A stretch of DNA of 64,000 nt from Bradyrhizobium sp. ORS 278 (GTDB lineage Bacteria; Pseudomonadota; Alphaproteobacteria; Rhizobiales; Xanthobacteraceae), in assembly GCF_000026145.1 (NCBI RefSeq), contig NC_009445.1, positions 4,526,001 to 4,590,000 on the forward strand, in the 5' to 3' direction. Position 1 is the stretch's first letter; every line of letters starts with the position of its first letter. Of this stretch, positions 1-8,761 are shown piece after piece. The notes below the pieces were generated by a model. It ran no database searches, was not told the DNA's origin, and worked only from the letters and a program-made list of their open reading frames with translations. The position numbers and the translations under genes were made by a program.

Positions 1-131
1 TGAAAGGGCGCCGGAACGATGGCTCGGGGAATAACTGCCTCTCCACCGCCATCTCGTGAGCGAGGCCATTCAAGGCGTCCGATCTCCCGGATTGCCTCGC
101 TCCCGATGAGGATTGCCTGGATTGATCCCGA

Positions 132-217
132 TAGGGTGGGCAAAGCGCAGCGCGCCCACCGATCCCATGAGGACGAAGAAGCGGTGGGCACGGCGCTTCG
201 CGCCTTTGCCCACCCTA
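132..217. repeat. Intergenic inverted-repeat element
   Basis: The outer arms TAGGGTGGGCAAAG (132-145) and CTTTGCCCACCCTA (204-217) are perfect 14-bp reverse complements, with further GGTGGGC/GCCCACC pairing inside. I recall very similar elements (GGGTGGGCAAAG with GCGC-rich centre and CCCACC) scattered between genes in Bradyrhizobium and Rhodopseudomonas. A degraded partial copy of the middle lies at 3326-3360. Bases 1-243 hold no gene that I can support. Confidence 0.7.
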
Positions 218-243
218 CCAATCAGACGATCGGGCGCAGCCGC

Positions 244-1164
244 TCAGGACGAAAGCGGGATGACCAGCTCTGCGTCGGCGATGACGTAACGGACATAGCG
301 GTAGTCGCGGATGAAGCTGATCTTGCCGTCGCGCCAGCTCAGCCACATGACGTAGCTGGGCTGCCGATCGTCCTTGCGGTCGAACACGGCGATCACCTCC
401 CGGCCCTCGAGCCAGGCGGGCGCCAGCCATACGCCCTCCACGCCGGCATAGATGCTGAAGAACAGTCCGACGTCGGCCGACCCGACGCGGACGGGATGTG
501 TGGACTGGTGCAGTTTGACATCGTCCGCCAGCAGCGCGCGCAAGCCGTCCCAATCACGCTGGTTGAACAGACTCACATAGCGCGCCACGGCCTCGGACAC
601 GGGCCTCGCCGCGGGGCGCGCCTCGGCCACGGCGTTGATCTCGGAGAGCCGCGCACGGGCGCGGGCGAGATGCGCCTTGACCGAGTCGACCGTCAGCCCG
701 AGCAGCGCCGCAATGTCGGCGAGCGGCTCATCCAGCACGTCCTTGAGGATCAGAATGCTGCGCTGGGGAATCGGAAGCTCGGTGAAGCGCGACACGGCGG
801 TCCGGATCGCCTCTTTGCGCATCATCGTCTCCGCGGCATCAGGTGCGGAGACGTCGGCAATGTCATCCGCCGCCTCCATCGGTTCGGCGGCGCGGATCGC
901 GCGGCCGCGCAGCAGGTCGAGCGCCCGGTTGTGCGCGACCTTGAAAAGCCATGCCCGCAACGAGCCGATGTCCTTCATCTCGTCCAGAGTCGTGAGCGCA
1001 CGCGTCAGCGTATCCTGCACGACGTCCTCGCCATCGATGACCGAGCCCATCAGCCGGGCGCAATAGCGATGCAGCTCTGGCCGTAGCTGCTCCGCCAGGA
1101 CGGCGAGCTCGGCCACGAGCTCGGCCTTGCGCGTTCCCTGCTGATCATCTGGTCCGTCACTCAA
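244..1164 (-). CDS. ECF-type sigma factor with C-terminal SnoaL-like domain
   Basis: 306 aa. Sigma-70 region 2 is seen near residues 25-95 (GEDVVQDTLTRAL, then SLRAWLFKVAHNRALDLLRG). Region 4 near 130-175 (LPIPQRSILILKDVL, then ADIAALLGLTVDSVKAHLAR) is a helix-turn-helix. After about residue 185 comes a domain of roughly 115 aa with an NTF2/SnoaL look (VARYVSLFNQRDWDGLRALLADDV), as in ECF41/SigJ-like sigma factors, where this tail modulates activity. The start is TTG, overlapping the stop of the upstream SDR gene as TTGA, with AAGGAG 8 nt upstream, so the two genes form one coupled unit. No anti-sigma gene is adjacent, which fits tail-controlled ECF groups. The target promoters are unknown. 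Confidence 0.88.
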   Translation of the reverse strand: MSDGPDDQQGTRKAELVAELAVLAEQLRPELHRYCARLMGSVIDGEDVVQDTLTRALTTLDEMKDIGSLRAWLFKVAHNRALDLLRGRAIRAAEPMEAADDIADVSAPDAAETMMRKEAIRTAVSRFTELPIPQRSILILKDVLDEPLADIAALLGLTVDSVKAHLARARARLSEINAVAEARPAARPVSEAVARYVSLFNQRDWDGLRALLADDVKLHQSTHPVRVGSADVGLFFSIYAGVEGVWLAPAWLEGREVIAVFDRKDDRQPSYVMWLSWRDGKISFIRDYRYVRYVIADAELVIPLSS

Positions 1165-1919
1165 GCTGCCGCTCCTTCCATGATCGTTACGCCGTCGTCG
1201 CCATTGAGACCGAACACGACTCCGTCGGCGAACCGCGCATCCTCCAGCACGGAAACCACGCGATCCCCATAGGCGCGCGGCGGCATCGGCGCGCCGAAAC
1301 GGGCGACGAACGCACCCGGCGTGATGCTCATCGCACCCGCATAGGCGCCCGCGGCCGTATCGCCCACTCCGGTTCCCAGGATCATCATGCGCGGCACGAT
1401 CGCCTGGAAGCGAATGCCGAGCCGGTCGTCCTTCGACACGCCGTTGGCATATTTGGTCATGAACCAGAGCATGCGCTTGGCGCCGGCATAGCCCCCCGAC
1501 ATCTGTGAACCGCCCACCGCCGCGCCGCTCGATCCGACCAGGACGCGGCTTCCCGGCTTCAAGGGCAGCTTGAGCGCGGCCTGGATCCAGTACAGGCCCG
1601 CCTTGACGTCTGTCTCCCAGGCCACCGAGAAGTCCTTCCAGCTTAGCCGATCCAGCCGATCCATCTGCGGCGTCGTGCCGGCGTTCAGGATCAGGATGTC
1701 AGGGCGGATGTCGCCGACGATCCGACGCGCGGCAGCCTCGTCGGTGACATCGGCCGCGATCGTGGCCACGCCGAGACGGGCGGCGACCGCGCCCAGGGCC
1801 TCGGTTCCACGCGCGACGACGGTCACCTTGGCACCGTGGTCCGCGAGAGCCTCCACAATTCCCAGGCCGAGGCCGCGGCTGCCACCCGTCACGACGATCG
1901 TCTTGTCTTTCAGGCTCAT
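1161..1919 (-). CDS. SDR-family NAD(P)-dependent oxidoreductase
   Basis: 252 aa, a normal length for a classical short-chain dehydrogenase. TGGSRGLG at residues 11-18 is the dinucleotide-binding TGxxxGxG motif, ILNAGTTP the NNAG-type motif, and GGYAGAKRM holds the catalytic Tyr-x3-Lys. The chosen ATG (1919) has GGAG about 7 nt upstream; the frame is open further upstream but that part is Arg/Ala-rich and non-conserved. It is co-transcribed with the ECF sigma gene downstream (TTGA overlap). The substrate cannot be read from the sequence. Divergently placed from the M20 peptidase gene, leaving about 140 bp between them. Confidence 0.88.
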   Translation of the reverse strand: MSLKDKTIVVTGGSRGLGLGIVEALADHGAKVTVVARGTEALGAVAARLGVATIAADVTDEAAARRIVGDIRPDILILNAGTTPQMDRLDRLSWKDFSVAWETDVKAGLYWIQAALKLPLKPGSRVLVGSSGAAVGGSQMSGGYAGAKRMLWFMTKYANGVSKDDRLGIRFQAIVPRMMILGTGVGDTAAGAYAGAMSITPGAFVARFGAPMPPRAYGDRVVSVLEDARFADGVVFGLNGDDGVTIMEGAAA

Positions 1920-2060
1920 GATGATGCTCCATTGTCCAGATGAGAGGAAGACGATCGAGGCCCGGCAGAAGAGTCGGGCGGCCCGACGGCACGAGCCCCT
2001 TGCGCAACGGACCGCCGGGCTTGATGCTTCGGGCTCCTCGCTCACCATGAGAATCGCTCA

Positions 2061-3266
2061 ATGTCCGTCGACACCGCCGCCGCCACCGATCGCCTAATGC
2101 GCTTTCTTGCCGTGCAGGGCGTGACCGGACAGGAGAAGGCGATCGGGCGGGAAATCATGGCGGCGCTGAAGCAGGCTGGCGTCCCGGCCAGGGCGATGCG
2201 GCTGGATGATGCCAATACGCGGATCCCGCTGCCGACCGAAACCGGTAATCTGATTGTCGAGCTGCCCGGACGCGGCAGCCAGCACAATCAGCCGCGCGTC
2301 ATGTTCATGACCCACATGGACACGGTGCCGCTCTGCGCCGGCGCACAGCCGAAGATCACCGGCCGCAAGATCGTCAACCAGGCCAGGACCGCGCTCGGCG
2401 GCGACAACCGCTGCGGCTGCGGCATCCTCGTGACGCTCGCGGCCGAGCTCGTCCGGCAAAAGCTCGATCATCCGCCGATCACGCTCTTGTTCTGCGTGCG
2501 CGAGGAGAGCGGGCTCTATGGCGCGCGCCACGTCAACACCGACGATCTCGGCGCGCCGGAGATGGCGTTCAACTTCGACGGCAGCTCGGCCGCGTCCGTC
2601 ACGATCGGCGCCGTCGGCGCCGACCGCTGGGAGGTCGAGATCTTCGGCCGCGCCTCGCATGCGGGCGTGGCGCCGGAGCGCGGCATCAGCGCCACCATGA
2701 TCCTGGCGCTCGCGCTCGCCGACGTCAAAGCCGGCGGCTGGTTCGGCAAGGTTGTGAAGGGCAAGGGCAAGGACGCCAAGCTCGGCACTAGCAATGTCGG
2801 CCCCGTGACCGGCGGCGAAGGCCGCCCCGCGGGCGACGCCACCAACGTCGTCACCGACTACGTCCATGTTCGCGGCGAATGCCGCAGCCACGACGCCAAG
2901 TTCATTCGCGAGATTACCAAGGCCTACAAGGCGGCGTTCGAGAAGGCCGCCAAGCAGGTCACCAACAGCGAGGGAAAGTCGGGGCGCGTGAAGTTCAAGG
3001 CCGAGACCGACTATTACCCGTTCCGCATGAAGGACACCCTGCCTGTGGTGAAGCGCGCCACTGCCGCCGTCACCGATATCGGCGCCACGCCGACCTTGCG
3101 CGCCGGCAATGGCGGCCTCGACGCCAACTGGATGGTCCGCCACGGCATCCCCACCGTCACCTTCGGCACCGGCCAGAACGAGCCGCACACGATCGACGAG
3201 TGGATCAACCTCGACGAATACGACCGCGCCTGCGCGCTGGCCGTGCGGCTGGCGACGATGGGGTGA
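2061..3266 (+). CDS. M20-family metallopeptidase (peptidase T-like)
   Basis: 401 aa, the usual length for M20 exopeptidases (PepT or carboxypeptidase G2-like). Motifs: MTHMDTVPLC with the first zinc His and the Asp following it; GGDNRCGCG with the bridging Asp; FCVREESG with the catalytic Glu-Glu pair; an internal dimerisation domain starting around GRASHAGVAPERG; and a late zinc His in NEPHTIDEW. It probably hydrolyses small peptides in the cytoplasm. The Shine-Dalgarno is weak, so the start could be a few codons off. It stands alone, followed by a repeat-rich intergenic region. Confidence 0.86.
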   Translation: MSVDTAAATDRLMRFLAVQGVTGQEKAIGREIMAALKQAGVPARAMRLDDANTRIPLPTETGNLIVELPGRGSQHNQPRVMFMTHMDTVPLCAGAQPKITGRKIVNQARTALGGDNRCGCGILVTLAAELVRQKLDHPPITLLFCVREESGLYGARHVNTDDLGAPEMAFNFDGSSAASVTIGAVGADRWEVEIFGRASHAGVAPERGISATMILALALADVKAGGWFGKVVKGKGKDAKLGTSNVGPVTGGEGRPAGDATNVVTDYVHVRGECRSHDAKFIREITKAYKAAFEKAAKQVTNSEGKSGRVKFKAETDYYPFRMKDTLPVVKRATAAVTDIGATPTLRAGNGGLDANWMVRHGIPTVTFGTGQNEPHTIDEWINLDEYDRACALAVRLATMG

Positions 3267-3325
3267 GAAGGACGCGAAGCCTGACGCCGCCGTATCCGGC
3301 GCGCGTCATCCTGACAGCCGTAGGT

Positions 3326-3360
3326 GCCCACCGATCCCCCGAGGACAAGAAGCGGTGAGC
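3326..3360. repeat. Partial copy of the 132-217 intergenic element
   Basis: The segment GCCCACCGATCCC, GAGGAC, AAGAAGCGGTG follows the same order as bases 154-187 (GCCCACCGATCCCATGAGGAC, then GAAGAAGCGGTG) with a few changes. It lacks the outer arms. It is the first of several repeats filling 3267-3550, where no gene is supported. Confidence 0.6.
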
Positions 3361-3383
3361 GTTCAAAAGGGGCCTACCTTCCA

Positions 3384-3428
3384 CCGTCCTTCGAGACGCC
3401 CGCCTGCGGCGGGCTCCTCAGGACGAGG
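3384..3428. repeat. Palindromic intergenic repeat, copy 1
   Basis: Arms CGTCCT and AGGACG enclose TCGAGACGCCCGC and GCGGGCTCCTC, giving a long imperfect hairpin with GCCCGC/GCGGGC in the inner stem. The TCGAGACGC and GCTCCTCA blocks are typical of an intergenic palindrome that I recall as widespread in Bradyrhizobium. A second copy in opposite orientation follows at 3458-3499. Confidence 0.6.
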
Positions 3429-3457
3429 GCCGAGATCGTAGCAACATGTTGACCATC

Positions 3458-3499
3458 ATCGTGAGGAGCGCCGCGCGGCGGGTCTCGAACCATGAGGCC
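3458..3499. repeat. Palindromic intergenic repeat, copy 2 (inverted)
   Basis: ATCGTGAGGAGCG, CCGCGCGGCG and GGTCTCGAACCATGAGG are the reverse-orientation version of copy 1: GTGAGGAGC pairs with the GCTCCTC block and GTCTCGAA with TTCGAGAC. Two such palindromes back to back after the peptidase gene could act as a transcription end or as a site for nucleoid proteins; this is inference. Confidence 0.55.
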
Positions 3500-3502
3500 C
3501 TG

Positions 3503-3528
3503 AACGACTTCATCCAACGACTTCATCC
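3503..3528. repeat. Perfect tandem duplication, 2 x 13 bp
   Basis: AACGACTTCATCC occurs twice head to tail with no mismatch, just downstream of palindrome copy 2 and about 20 bp beyond the 3' end of the FucU-like gene. It looks like a replication-slippage product at the edge of a repeat element. Confidence 0.8.
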
Positions 3529-3550
3529 AGTGGCTCTGCTGCCATGGGCA

Positions 3551-4006
3551 TCACGCCCCCTCCGGCGCAATGACGCCCTTGCTGAAGATGAAGCAGCCGT
3601 AGAAGCGGCGCTCGCCGGTGGCGATGACGCAATAGGCTGATTTGGCCATCTCGTAGAACGCGTAACGCTCGACGCCGACCAGCGGCCATGGCTTGCCTTC
3701 GGCGCGGTCGATCGCAGCCTGCACCTCCTGCTGCACCGGTGTGACCTCGTCCGGATGGCCGACGACCTCCATCCGCACGGCGGCGTCGTCGATGAAGGTG
3801 TCGAGCGGCAGCACCGACAGCACGGCCTGAACGGCCCTCGCCGCGCTGACATTGTCGATGCGCAGAAGCTCGCCGAACACCGTCTGCCGCGCGATCGCAT
3901 CCGCCGGAAAATTCGTGTCGCAGATCACGAGGCGGTCGCCATGCCCCATCGCACGGAGTGCATAGAGCACATCGGCATTGAGCAGCGGATCGAGATTCTT
4001 CAGCAT
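3551..4006 (-). CDS. RbsD/FucU family sugar mutarotase
   Basis: 151 aa, standard size. The family signature is clear: an N-terminal LDPLLNADVLYALRAMGHGD followed by RLVICDTNFPA, and a C-terminal ERYAFYEMAKSAYCVIATGE close to the FucU pattern (FYERAK, then FAVVATGE). FucU converts the alpha and beta anomers of L-fucose; RbsD acts on ribose. The FucU-like C-terminus favours fucose or a related sugar. The start has GGGGAGG 5 nt upstream. It lies 15 bp after the small membrane-protein gene at 4022-4369 and is probably co-transcribed with it. No sugar transporter is adjacent. Confidence 0.88.
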   Translation of the reverse strand: MLKNLDPLLNADVLYALRAMGHGDRLVICDTNFPADAIARQTVFGELLRIDNVSAARAVQAVLSVLPLDTFIDDAAVRMEVVGHPDEVTPVQQEVQAAIDRAEGKPWPLVGVERYAFYEMAKSAYCVIATGERRFYGCFIFSKGVIAPEGA

Positions 4007-4021
4007 GTGGTCCTCCCCGAG

Positions 4022-4369
4022 CTACGGTCCTAGCCGCCTGGTCTCGCCGACCAGGCGAAGATCGATCCGGCTGATCAGGTCCGAGCGCAGCGCTTCAGCC
4101 GCGGCCATCGCCGCCGTGGTCTGCCGCAACGTGCTGACGTTCGATCCGAGCGAGACGATGCCGCCGAGCACCGCGGCAATCGCGCCGAGCAGCGCGACCG
4201 CATCGGAGCCGAGCAGACCCAGCACCGCGCCGAGCAGCAACACGGCGCCGCCCGCAATCACGATCTTCGAAGCCAGGATGATCTTTCGACAGCGCTCGGC
4301 TGTATCGGCGAGCTGCTCGAGCCGCGCCTCGATCAGGGCGATCTGGCCGCCCGGGTCGTCCTCTTCCAT
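4022..4369 (-). CDS. Small DUF2721-like membrane protein
   Basis: 115 aa. An amphipathic N-terminus (EARLEQLADTAERCRKII) leads into two hydrophobic segments near residues 34-55 and 58-76, rich in Gly/Ala/Leu, then a polar helix. The layout resembles DUF2721-type inner-membrane proteins, but I see no diagnostic motif, so the family is tentative. The ATG at 4369 is preceded by AAGGA about 10 nt away; the longer open frame upstream is Arg-rich and not coding-like. It precedes the FucU-like gene by 15 bp. Confidence 0.6.
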   Translation of the reverse strand: MEEDDPGGQIALIEARLEQLADTAERCRKIILASKIVIAGGAVLLLGAVLGLLGSDAVALLGAIAAVLGGIVSLGSNVSTLRQTTAAMAAAEALRSDLISRIDLRLVGETRRLGP

Positions 4370-4613
4370 CACACGCGCTGTCCTTACGCGATCCCCCGGC
4401 CTCAATCGCATGTCCCGATCATGCCGCCTGTCGCGTGGCGCAAGCCTACGATGCCGTCCTCGCCCGGGCAACCACCCGCGGCGTAGGTGAGCGTTCACCC
4501 GGCCCGGATACGGGCGGAGCCCTCCCGCAACCCGAGGCAGCAGGCCGGAACAAAGCCGGCGAAACTGGATTGTCGTCGTCGAAAATTCCACACCGCAGAC
4601 CGCGAGGCTCCCC

Positions 4614-5036
4614 ATGGCTGCAGACAGCCTGAAGACACTGCACACGTCCCTGATCGATGCGCGCAACGGCTATCAGGAAGCAGCCGGCGACGCCGAGACG
4701 CCGGCGCTCAAGACGTTGTTCGCCGAGATGATCGCGCTCAAGGAGCGCGATCACGCCGAGCTGCATGACGCGCTCCGGCGCATGGGCGAGACGCCGGACG
4801 AGTCCGGGTCCTTCATGTCCACGGTGCACCAGACCGTCATCCGCGTGCGCTCCGCGGTGACCGGCCTCGGCACCAATGCGCTGCCGTCCTTCGTGAGCGG
4901 CGAGGAGCAGATCCTCAGCCAATACGACGAGGCGCTGAAGGACTGCGCCGGCGATGCCGCCACTGCGGCGACGCTGCGTCAGCAGCGCGAGACCCTGCTG
5001 GCGAAGATCGCCCAGATGAAGCAGCTCGCGGCCTGA
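4614..5036 (+). CDS. DUF2383 / PA2169-family four-helix-bundle protein
   Basis: 140 aa of almost pure amphipathic helix. SLKTLHTSLIDARNGYQEAA and LKTLFAEMIALKERDHAELHDAL carry the Glu and His spacing of ferritin-like PA2169/DUF2383 proteins. These are small cytoplasmic four-helix bundles of uncertain function, often linked to stress. ATG start with GAGG about 6 nt upstream. Next gene (deaminase) starts 10 nt after its stop, so the two are probably co-transcribed. Confidence 0.8.
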   Translation: MAADSLKTLHTSLIDARNGYQEAAGDAETPALKTLFAEMIALKERDHAELHDALRRMGETPDESGSFMSTVHQTVIRVRSAVTGLGTNALPSFVSGEEQILSQYDEALKDCAGDAATAATLRQQRETLLAKIAQMKQLAA

Positions 5037-5046
5037 GCGCTCGATC

Positions 5047-5544
5047 GTGCCAAATCTGAAAACCGACGAGCATTTCATGCAGGAGGCGATCAAGATCGCC
5101 ACGCAGGATGGCGCCGATCCGGCGCTGTCACCGATCGGCTGCGTGATCGTGCTCGGCTCCGATATCGTCGCGGCCGAGCGCAACCATGTCGCCGCCAAGC
5201 ACGACGCCACGGCTCATGCGGAGATCGAGGCCATCCGCGCCGCCGGCCGCGGCTTCGACGACGGCGAACTTCGCGGCGCCACGCTCTACACCACCCTGCA
5301 GCCGTGCGGCATGTGCACGATGGCCTCGATCTGGAGCAAGGTCGGCCGCATCGTCTACGGCGCCGGCCGCGACGACGTGCACCAGATGTACTTCGAGGCG
5401 CGCCACGTCGACACGCTCAAATTCGTCGAGAACGCCTATCGCGACGACATCACGATCGAAGGCGGCGTTCTGCGCGACGCCTGCAGCAAGCTCTACTATC
5501 GACCCTGGGACGATGTCCCGATCGAGGACCAGGGCAACCGCTGA
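5047..5544 (+). CDS. Nucleoside/cytidine deaminase family protein
   Basis: 165 aa. The zinc site of the cytidine deaminase-like fold is intact: HAEIEAI (zinc His plus catalytic Glu) and LQPCGMC (PCxxC zinc cysteines). Size and motif spacing fit guanine deaminase/TadA-type enzymes; the exact base is not decidable. The C-terminal KLYYRPWDD differs from TadA, so a free-nucleoside or base substrate is more likely than tRNA. It has a GTG start, 10 nt downstream of the DUF2383 gene. Confidence 0.85.
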   Translation: MPNLKTDEHFMQEAIKIATQDGADPALSPIGCVIVLGSDIVAAERNHVAAKHDATAHAEIEAIRAAGRGFDDGELRGATLYTTLQPCGMCTMASIWSKVGRIVYGAGRDDVHQMYFEARHVDTLKFVENAYRDDITIEGGVLRDACSKLYYRPWDDVPIEDQGNR

Positions 5545-5639
5545 AGGCCATGGCCTTCTCCACGTCACGAAGCAGGGGTGCGCGAGAGATCCAGCCGGTC
5601 GCGGTCGCCGTTGAAGCGAGAGCCATCTGGAGGCCCGAC

Positions 5640-6047
5640 ATGCGACTGCGACTGCTCACGAGCGCGTTTCTCCTGGGGATCATCACCATGCCGCATGCGA
5701 GTGAGGCCTCACTGCTCGATACATACAGATGGAAGAATCGCATCCTGGTCGTGACCGGGCCCGACGGCGGCGACGCGCGGCAACAGCGCCGGATCTATGA
5801 GGCCGCCAAAGCCGGCATGGTGGAGCGCGATATCATCCTGCTCGAGGCCGTTGACGGCACCCCCCAGGCTCGCCAGCTTCACGCCACGGTGGGCACGGAT
5901 GGCCGCCGTTTCAGGGTTTTCCTGATCGGCAAGGATGGCCACACCGCAATCGCCGCGGATACGCCGATCGCGGCGGAAGAGCTGTTCAAACGCGTCGATG
6001 CCATGCCGATGCGGCAGGATGAGATGCGGCGCGGAAAGGGCCGCTGA
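5640..6047 (+). CDS. Secreted DUF4174-domain protein
   Basis: 135 aa. N-terminal signal peptide (MRLRLLTSAFLLGIITMPHA, probable cleavage after ASEA). The mature part has the DUF4174 pattern: LDTYRWKNRILVVTGPDG, later ERDIILLEAVDG and RFRVFLIGKDGHTAI, a thioredoxin-like layout without a CxxC pair. A periplasmic location is expected; function unknown. The ATG at 5640 has GGAGG 6 nt upstream; an upstream in-frame extension is just a shadow of the deaminase gene. Confidence 0.8.
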   Translation: MRLRLLTSAFLLGIITMPHASEASLLDTYRWKNRILVVTGPDGGDARQQRRIYEAAKAGMVERDIILLEAVDGTPQARQLHATVGTDGRRFRVFLIGKDGHTAIAADTPIAAEELFKRVDAMPMRQDEMRRGKGR

Positions 6048-6757
6048 GGTCCGGCGTCGTCTTCAGATGAAGAGCGCCTGTTCCCGCGTATGTTGAACAC
6101 TGACCTTCCAATTGTCGCGATATCGTGGCGGGCGCTTCGAACTGGAATGTCTCTCAAGGAACGCATCGGAGCCAAGGCGAGAGGAATGAGCTGGCGGTCA
6201 TCGCCATATCGAATTGCTTTCGTCCTGCACGCGCTCTTGCGCGCCTGACCAGGAGGTTCGTGTAGTAGCCGGCTAACACCTCGGGCCTGCGGGGATCATT
6301 GAGTCCTATTCCGCATCGCACACGACTGCGTTCGACAGATTTGTTGTTGCGGCGATCTCGCGTATTGCTGCCTCGTCGGACATTGCTGTGTCAATCTCAC
6401 TGGACAGGACAGAACAAACAGCATGCTCGTTCAAATTGTCGCGCGATTGATCGGCAACGCGACGAGTTCGGCTTTGCGCCGTTGACCAACGCGTATAAGG
6501 TCAGGCGTTACCAGCGTCCACGAAGCGCTGGAACGTCGGGGATGTGAAACGCGAGCAAGGTGGTTGACGGGCCGAGCTCGTCGCCTTCGTCGTCGCACGC
6601 GCTGCTGTTTTCCGACATTTGGAGGTATCAGGTTCGAACCGCTCGAGCGATTCGACGATTGCGGCTGATGCGTGGCCAGTCGGACACGATGTCCGCAGCA
6701 GGTGTTTGATCGCGAGGCGACGCTGGCAGCTTGCATCGACACGTTGGAGGAACCGGA
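6048..6757. other. Intergenic region, no gene supported
   Basis: About 700 bp between the DUF4174 gene and the first sigma54 activator. Short open frames here are Arg/Ser-rich with no family resemblance and no ribosome-binding site. The stretch 6350-6560 is slightly lower in GC than its surroundings. I looked for a -24/-12 element in front of 6758 and found only TGGCAGCTTGCA, in which the GG and GC are too close. It probably holds the promoter of the activator gene. Confidence 0.5.
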
Positions 6758-8686
6758 ATGGACCAACGGGACGTACGGGCCGCATGGCAAAGATTCGTCG
6801 AGCGCGGCACCTTGTCGGGTGACGTGAGATCAACGGTGGCCGCTTCGTGGCGGCGTTCTCAGCAGCACCGCATCACCGTCGATCGCGCCAAGGCGCCGCT
6901 GGTCGCGGAGGACGAATTGGCCCGCCAGCGGGCCAAGCATGCCGCGCTTCGCCACGCCGCACGGAGCGCGCTGCAGAACTCGAAGACGTTCCTGAGAGAT
7001 GCAGGATCCATCATGATCCTCACCGATCCCACCGGCCTGATCATCGATACCCAGGGCGATGCCCGGGTGATCGATGCCGGGCGTACCGTGCATCTGGAGC
7101 ATGGCGGGCGCTGGAGCGAGGCCGACATCGGCACCAACGCGATCGGCGCGGCGCTGGCTGACTCGTGCCCGGTGCAGATTCACGGCGCCGAGCATTTCTG
7201 CACCGAGGTGCAGCGCTGGACCTGTGCGGCCGTGCCGGTCCACGATCCGAACGACGGCGAGCTGCTCGGCGTCGTCGACATCTCCGGCCCGGCCAGCACG
7301 TTCAATCCGCAGAGCCTGGCGCTGGCGGTTGCGGTCGGCCATCACGTCGAAAGCGTGCTGGCGCAGCTGGCGCGCCAGGACAAGGAGCAGCTGCTGTGCG
7401 ATTTCATCGCCAAGCGCGCCTCCTGGGCCACCGAGGAATGCATCCTGCTCGATCGCCGCGGCGCCATCCTGCATGCGACCGAGCGCGGCCTGCGCGCGAT
7501 GAAGGACAACGGTCTCAACACCGACGGCGATGCGCCGACGCGGTTCCTGAAGACGGTGGCCTTTGAGGACTGGCCGGCGAAGCTCAGGGAGATCCTGCCC
7601 CATGCGAGCTTCGAGCTTGTAAAGAACGGCAACACGGGCGTCGGCGCGATCGTCGTGATGCACGCCCGGCGGCGTGCCGCCGGGGAGCGCAGCGCGGCGG
7701 GCATGCGCGGGCGCGATGCTGCGCCGCCGCGCTCGGCGCAGGCGCCTCCGCCGGCGAGGTCAGCCGGCAACAAGACGCCGCGATTTGTCGCCGAGGACCC
7801 GAACGTGCTCGCGATCGTGCGGCGCGTCGAGGGCGCGGCGGCGCGCAAGATGCCGATCCTCATCCGCGGCGAGACCGGCACCGGCAAAGAGCAGCTGGCA
7901 CGCCACGCCCATGCCGCCAGCGGACGCGCCGGGGCGTTCATCGCGGTCAATTGTGCCGCGCTCCCCGACAGCCTGATCGAGGCCGAGCTGTTCGGCTATG
8001 CCGATGGCGCGTTCACCGGCGCGCGGTCCGGCGGCGCCATGGGCCTGGTGAAGGAGGCCGATGGCGGCACGCTGTTTCTCGACGAGATCGGCGACATGCC
8101 GGTGGCGCTGCAGGGCGTGTTGCTGCGCCTGCTCGACGACTGGACGGTGCGCCCGGTCGGCGGCGCCGCCTTCAAGGTCGACGTCTTCCTGGTGTCGGCG
8201 ACCAACGCCGCGCTTGACAAGGCGATCGCCGAGGGACGCTTCCGGTCCGACCTGCTGTATCGGCTGAACACGCTCGAGGTGCGGCTGCCGCGGCTGCGCG
8301 AGCGCAGCGATTTCGACGCCATTGCGCGCCAGCTGCTGCACAAGATCGATCCCGGCTGCGCCATCACCGCCGAAGCGCTGGCCCGGCTGGCGCCGAACCA
8401 CTGGCACGGCAACATTCGCGAGCTCGGCAACATGCTGGCGCGGCTCACGCTCGGCGTGTCCAACGGGATCATCGATGAGGCTTGCGTGGACGCGATGCTC
8501 GGTCAAACGATCGGCCAACTGATTGCTCGGCCATCGCTGGACACGGAGGGGTCGCTGCACGATGTGCAGCGCGCCCGCATCCTCATGGTCTACGCGGAGA
8601 CCAACGGCAATGTCAGCGAGACCGCACGCCGGCTCGGCGTGTCCCGCAACACGATCTATCGCGCGCTCGGCCAGCCGCGGCCGTAG
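6758..8686 (+). CDS. mimR: Sigma54-dependent activator, AcoR/MimR type
   Basis: 642 aa. N-terminal GAF-type sensor region (about 55-190, with GTNAIGAAL and EHFCTEVQRWTCAAVPVHD as in AcoR), a linker, AAA+ domain (about 345-570: Walker A GETGTGKE near 372, GAFTGA near 417 for sigma54 contact, Walker [11 protein letters not shown]), and a C-terminal Fis-type HTH (VSETARRLGVSRNTIYRAL). ATG at 6758 has GGAGGAA 5 nt upstream. It converges on the monooxygenase operon and is a paralogue of the activator at 19057. By analogy with MimR and AcoR it should sense substrate and drive the -24/-12 promoter near 18791, but which of the two activators does so is undetermined. Confidence 0.88.
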   Translation: MDQRDVRAAWQRFVERGTLSGDVRSTVAASWRRSQQHRITVDRAKAPLVAEDELARQRAKHAALRHAARSALQNSKTFLRDAGSIMILTDPTGLIIDTQGDARVIDAGRTVHLEHGGRWSEADIGTNAIGAALADSCPVQIHGAEHFCTEVQRWTCAAVPVHDPNDGELLGVVDISGPASTFNPQSLALAVAVGHHVESVLAQLARQDKEQLLCDFIAKRASWATEECILLDRRGAILHATERGLRAMKDNGLNTDGDAPTRFLKTVAFEDWPAKLREILPHASFELVKNGNTGVGAIVVMHARRRAAGERSAAGMRGRDAAPPRSAQAPPPARSAGNKTPRFVAEDPNVLAIVRRVEGAAARKMPILIRGETGTGKEQLARHAHAASGRAGAFIAVNCAALPDSLIEAELFGYADGAFTGARSGGAMGLVKEADGGTLFLDEIGDMPVALQGVLLRLLDDWTVRPVGGAAFKVDVFLVSATNAALDKAIAEGRFRSDLLYRLNTLEVRLPRLRERSDFDAIARQLLHKIDPGCAITAEALARLAPNHWHGNIRELGNMLARLTLGVSNGIIDEACVDAMLGQTIGQLIARPSLDTEGSLHDVQRARILMVYAETNGNVSETARRLGVSRNTIYRALGQPRP

Positions 8687-8761
8687 TCCGCGGCTGTGCT
8701 CGGCGTCGCCCGTCGCCGTGACGAGGCTCGAACGGAGAGACGCACGATCAGTCCGCCGCAG

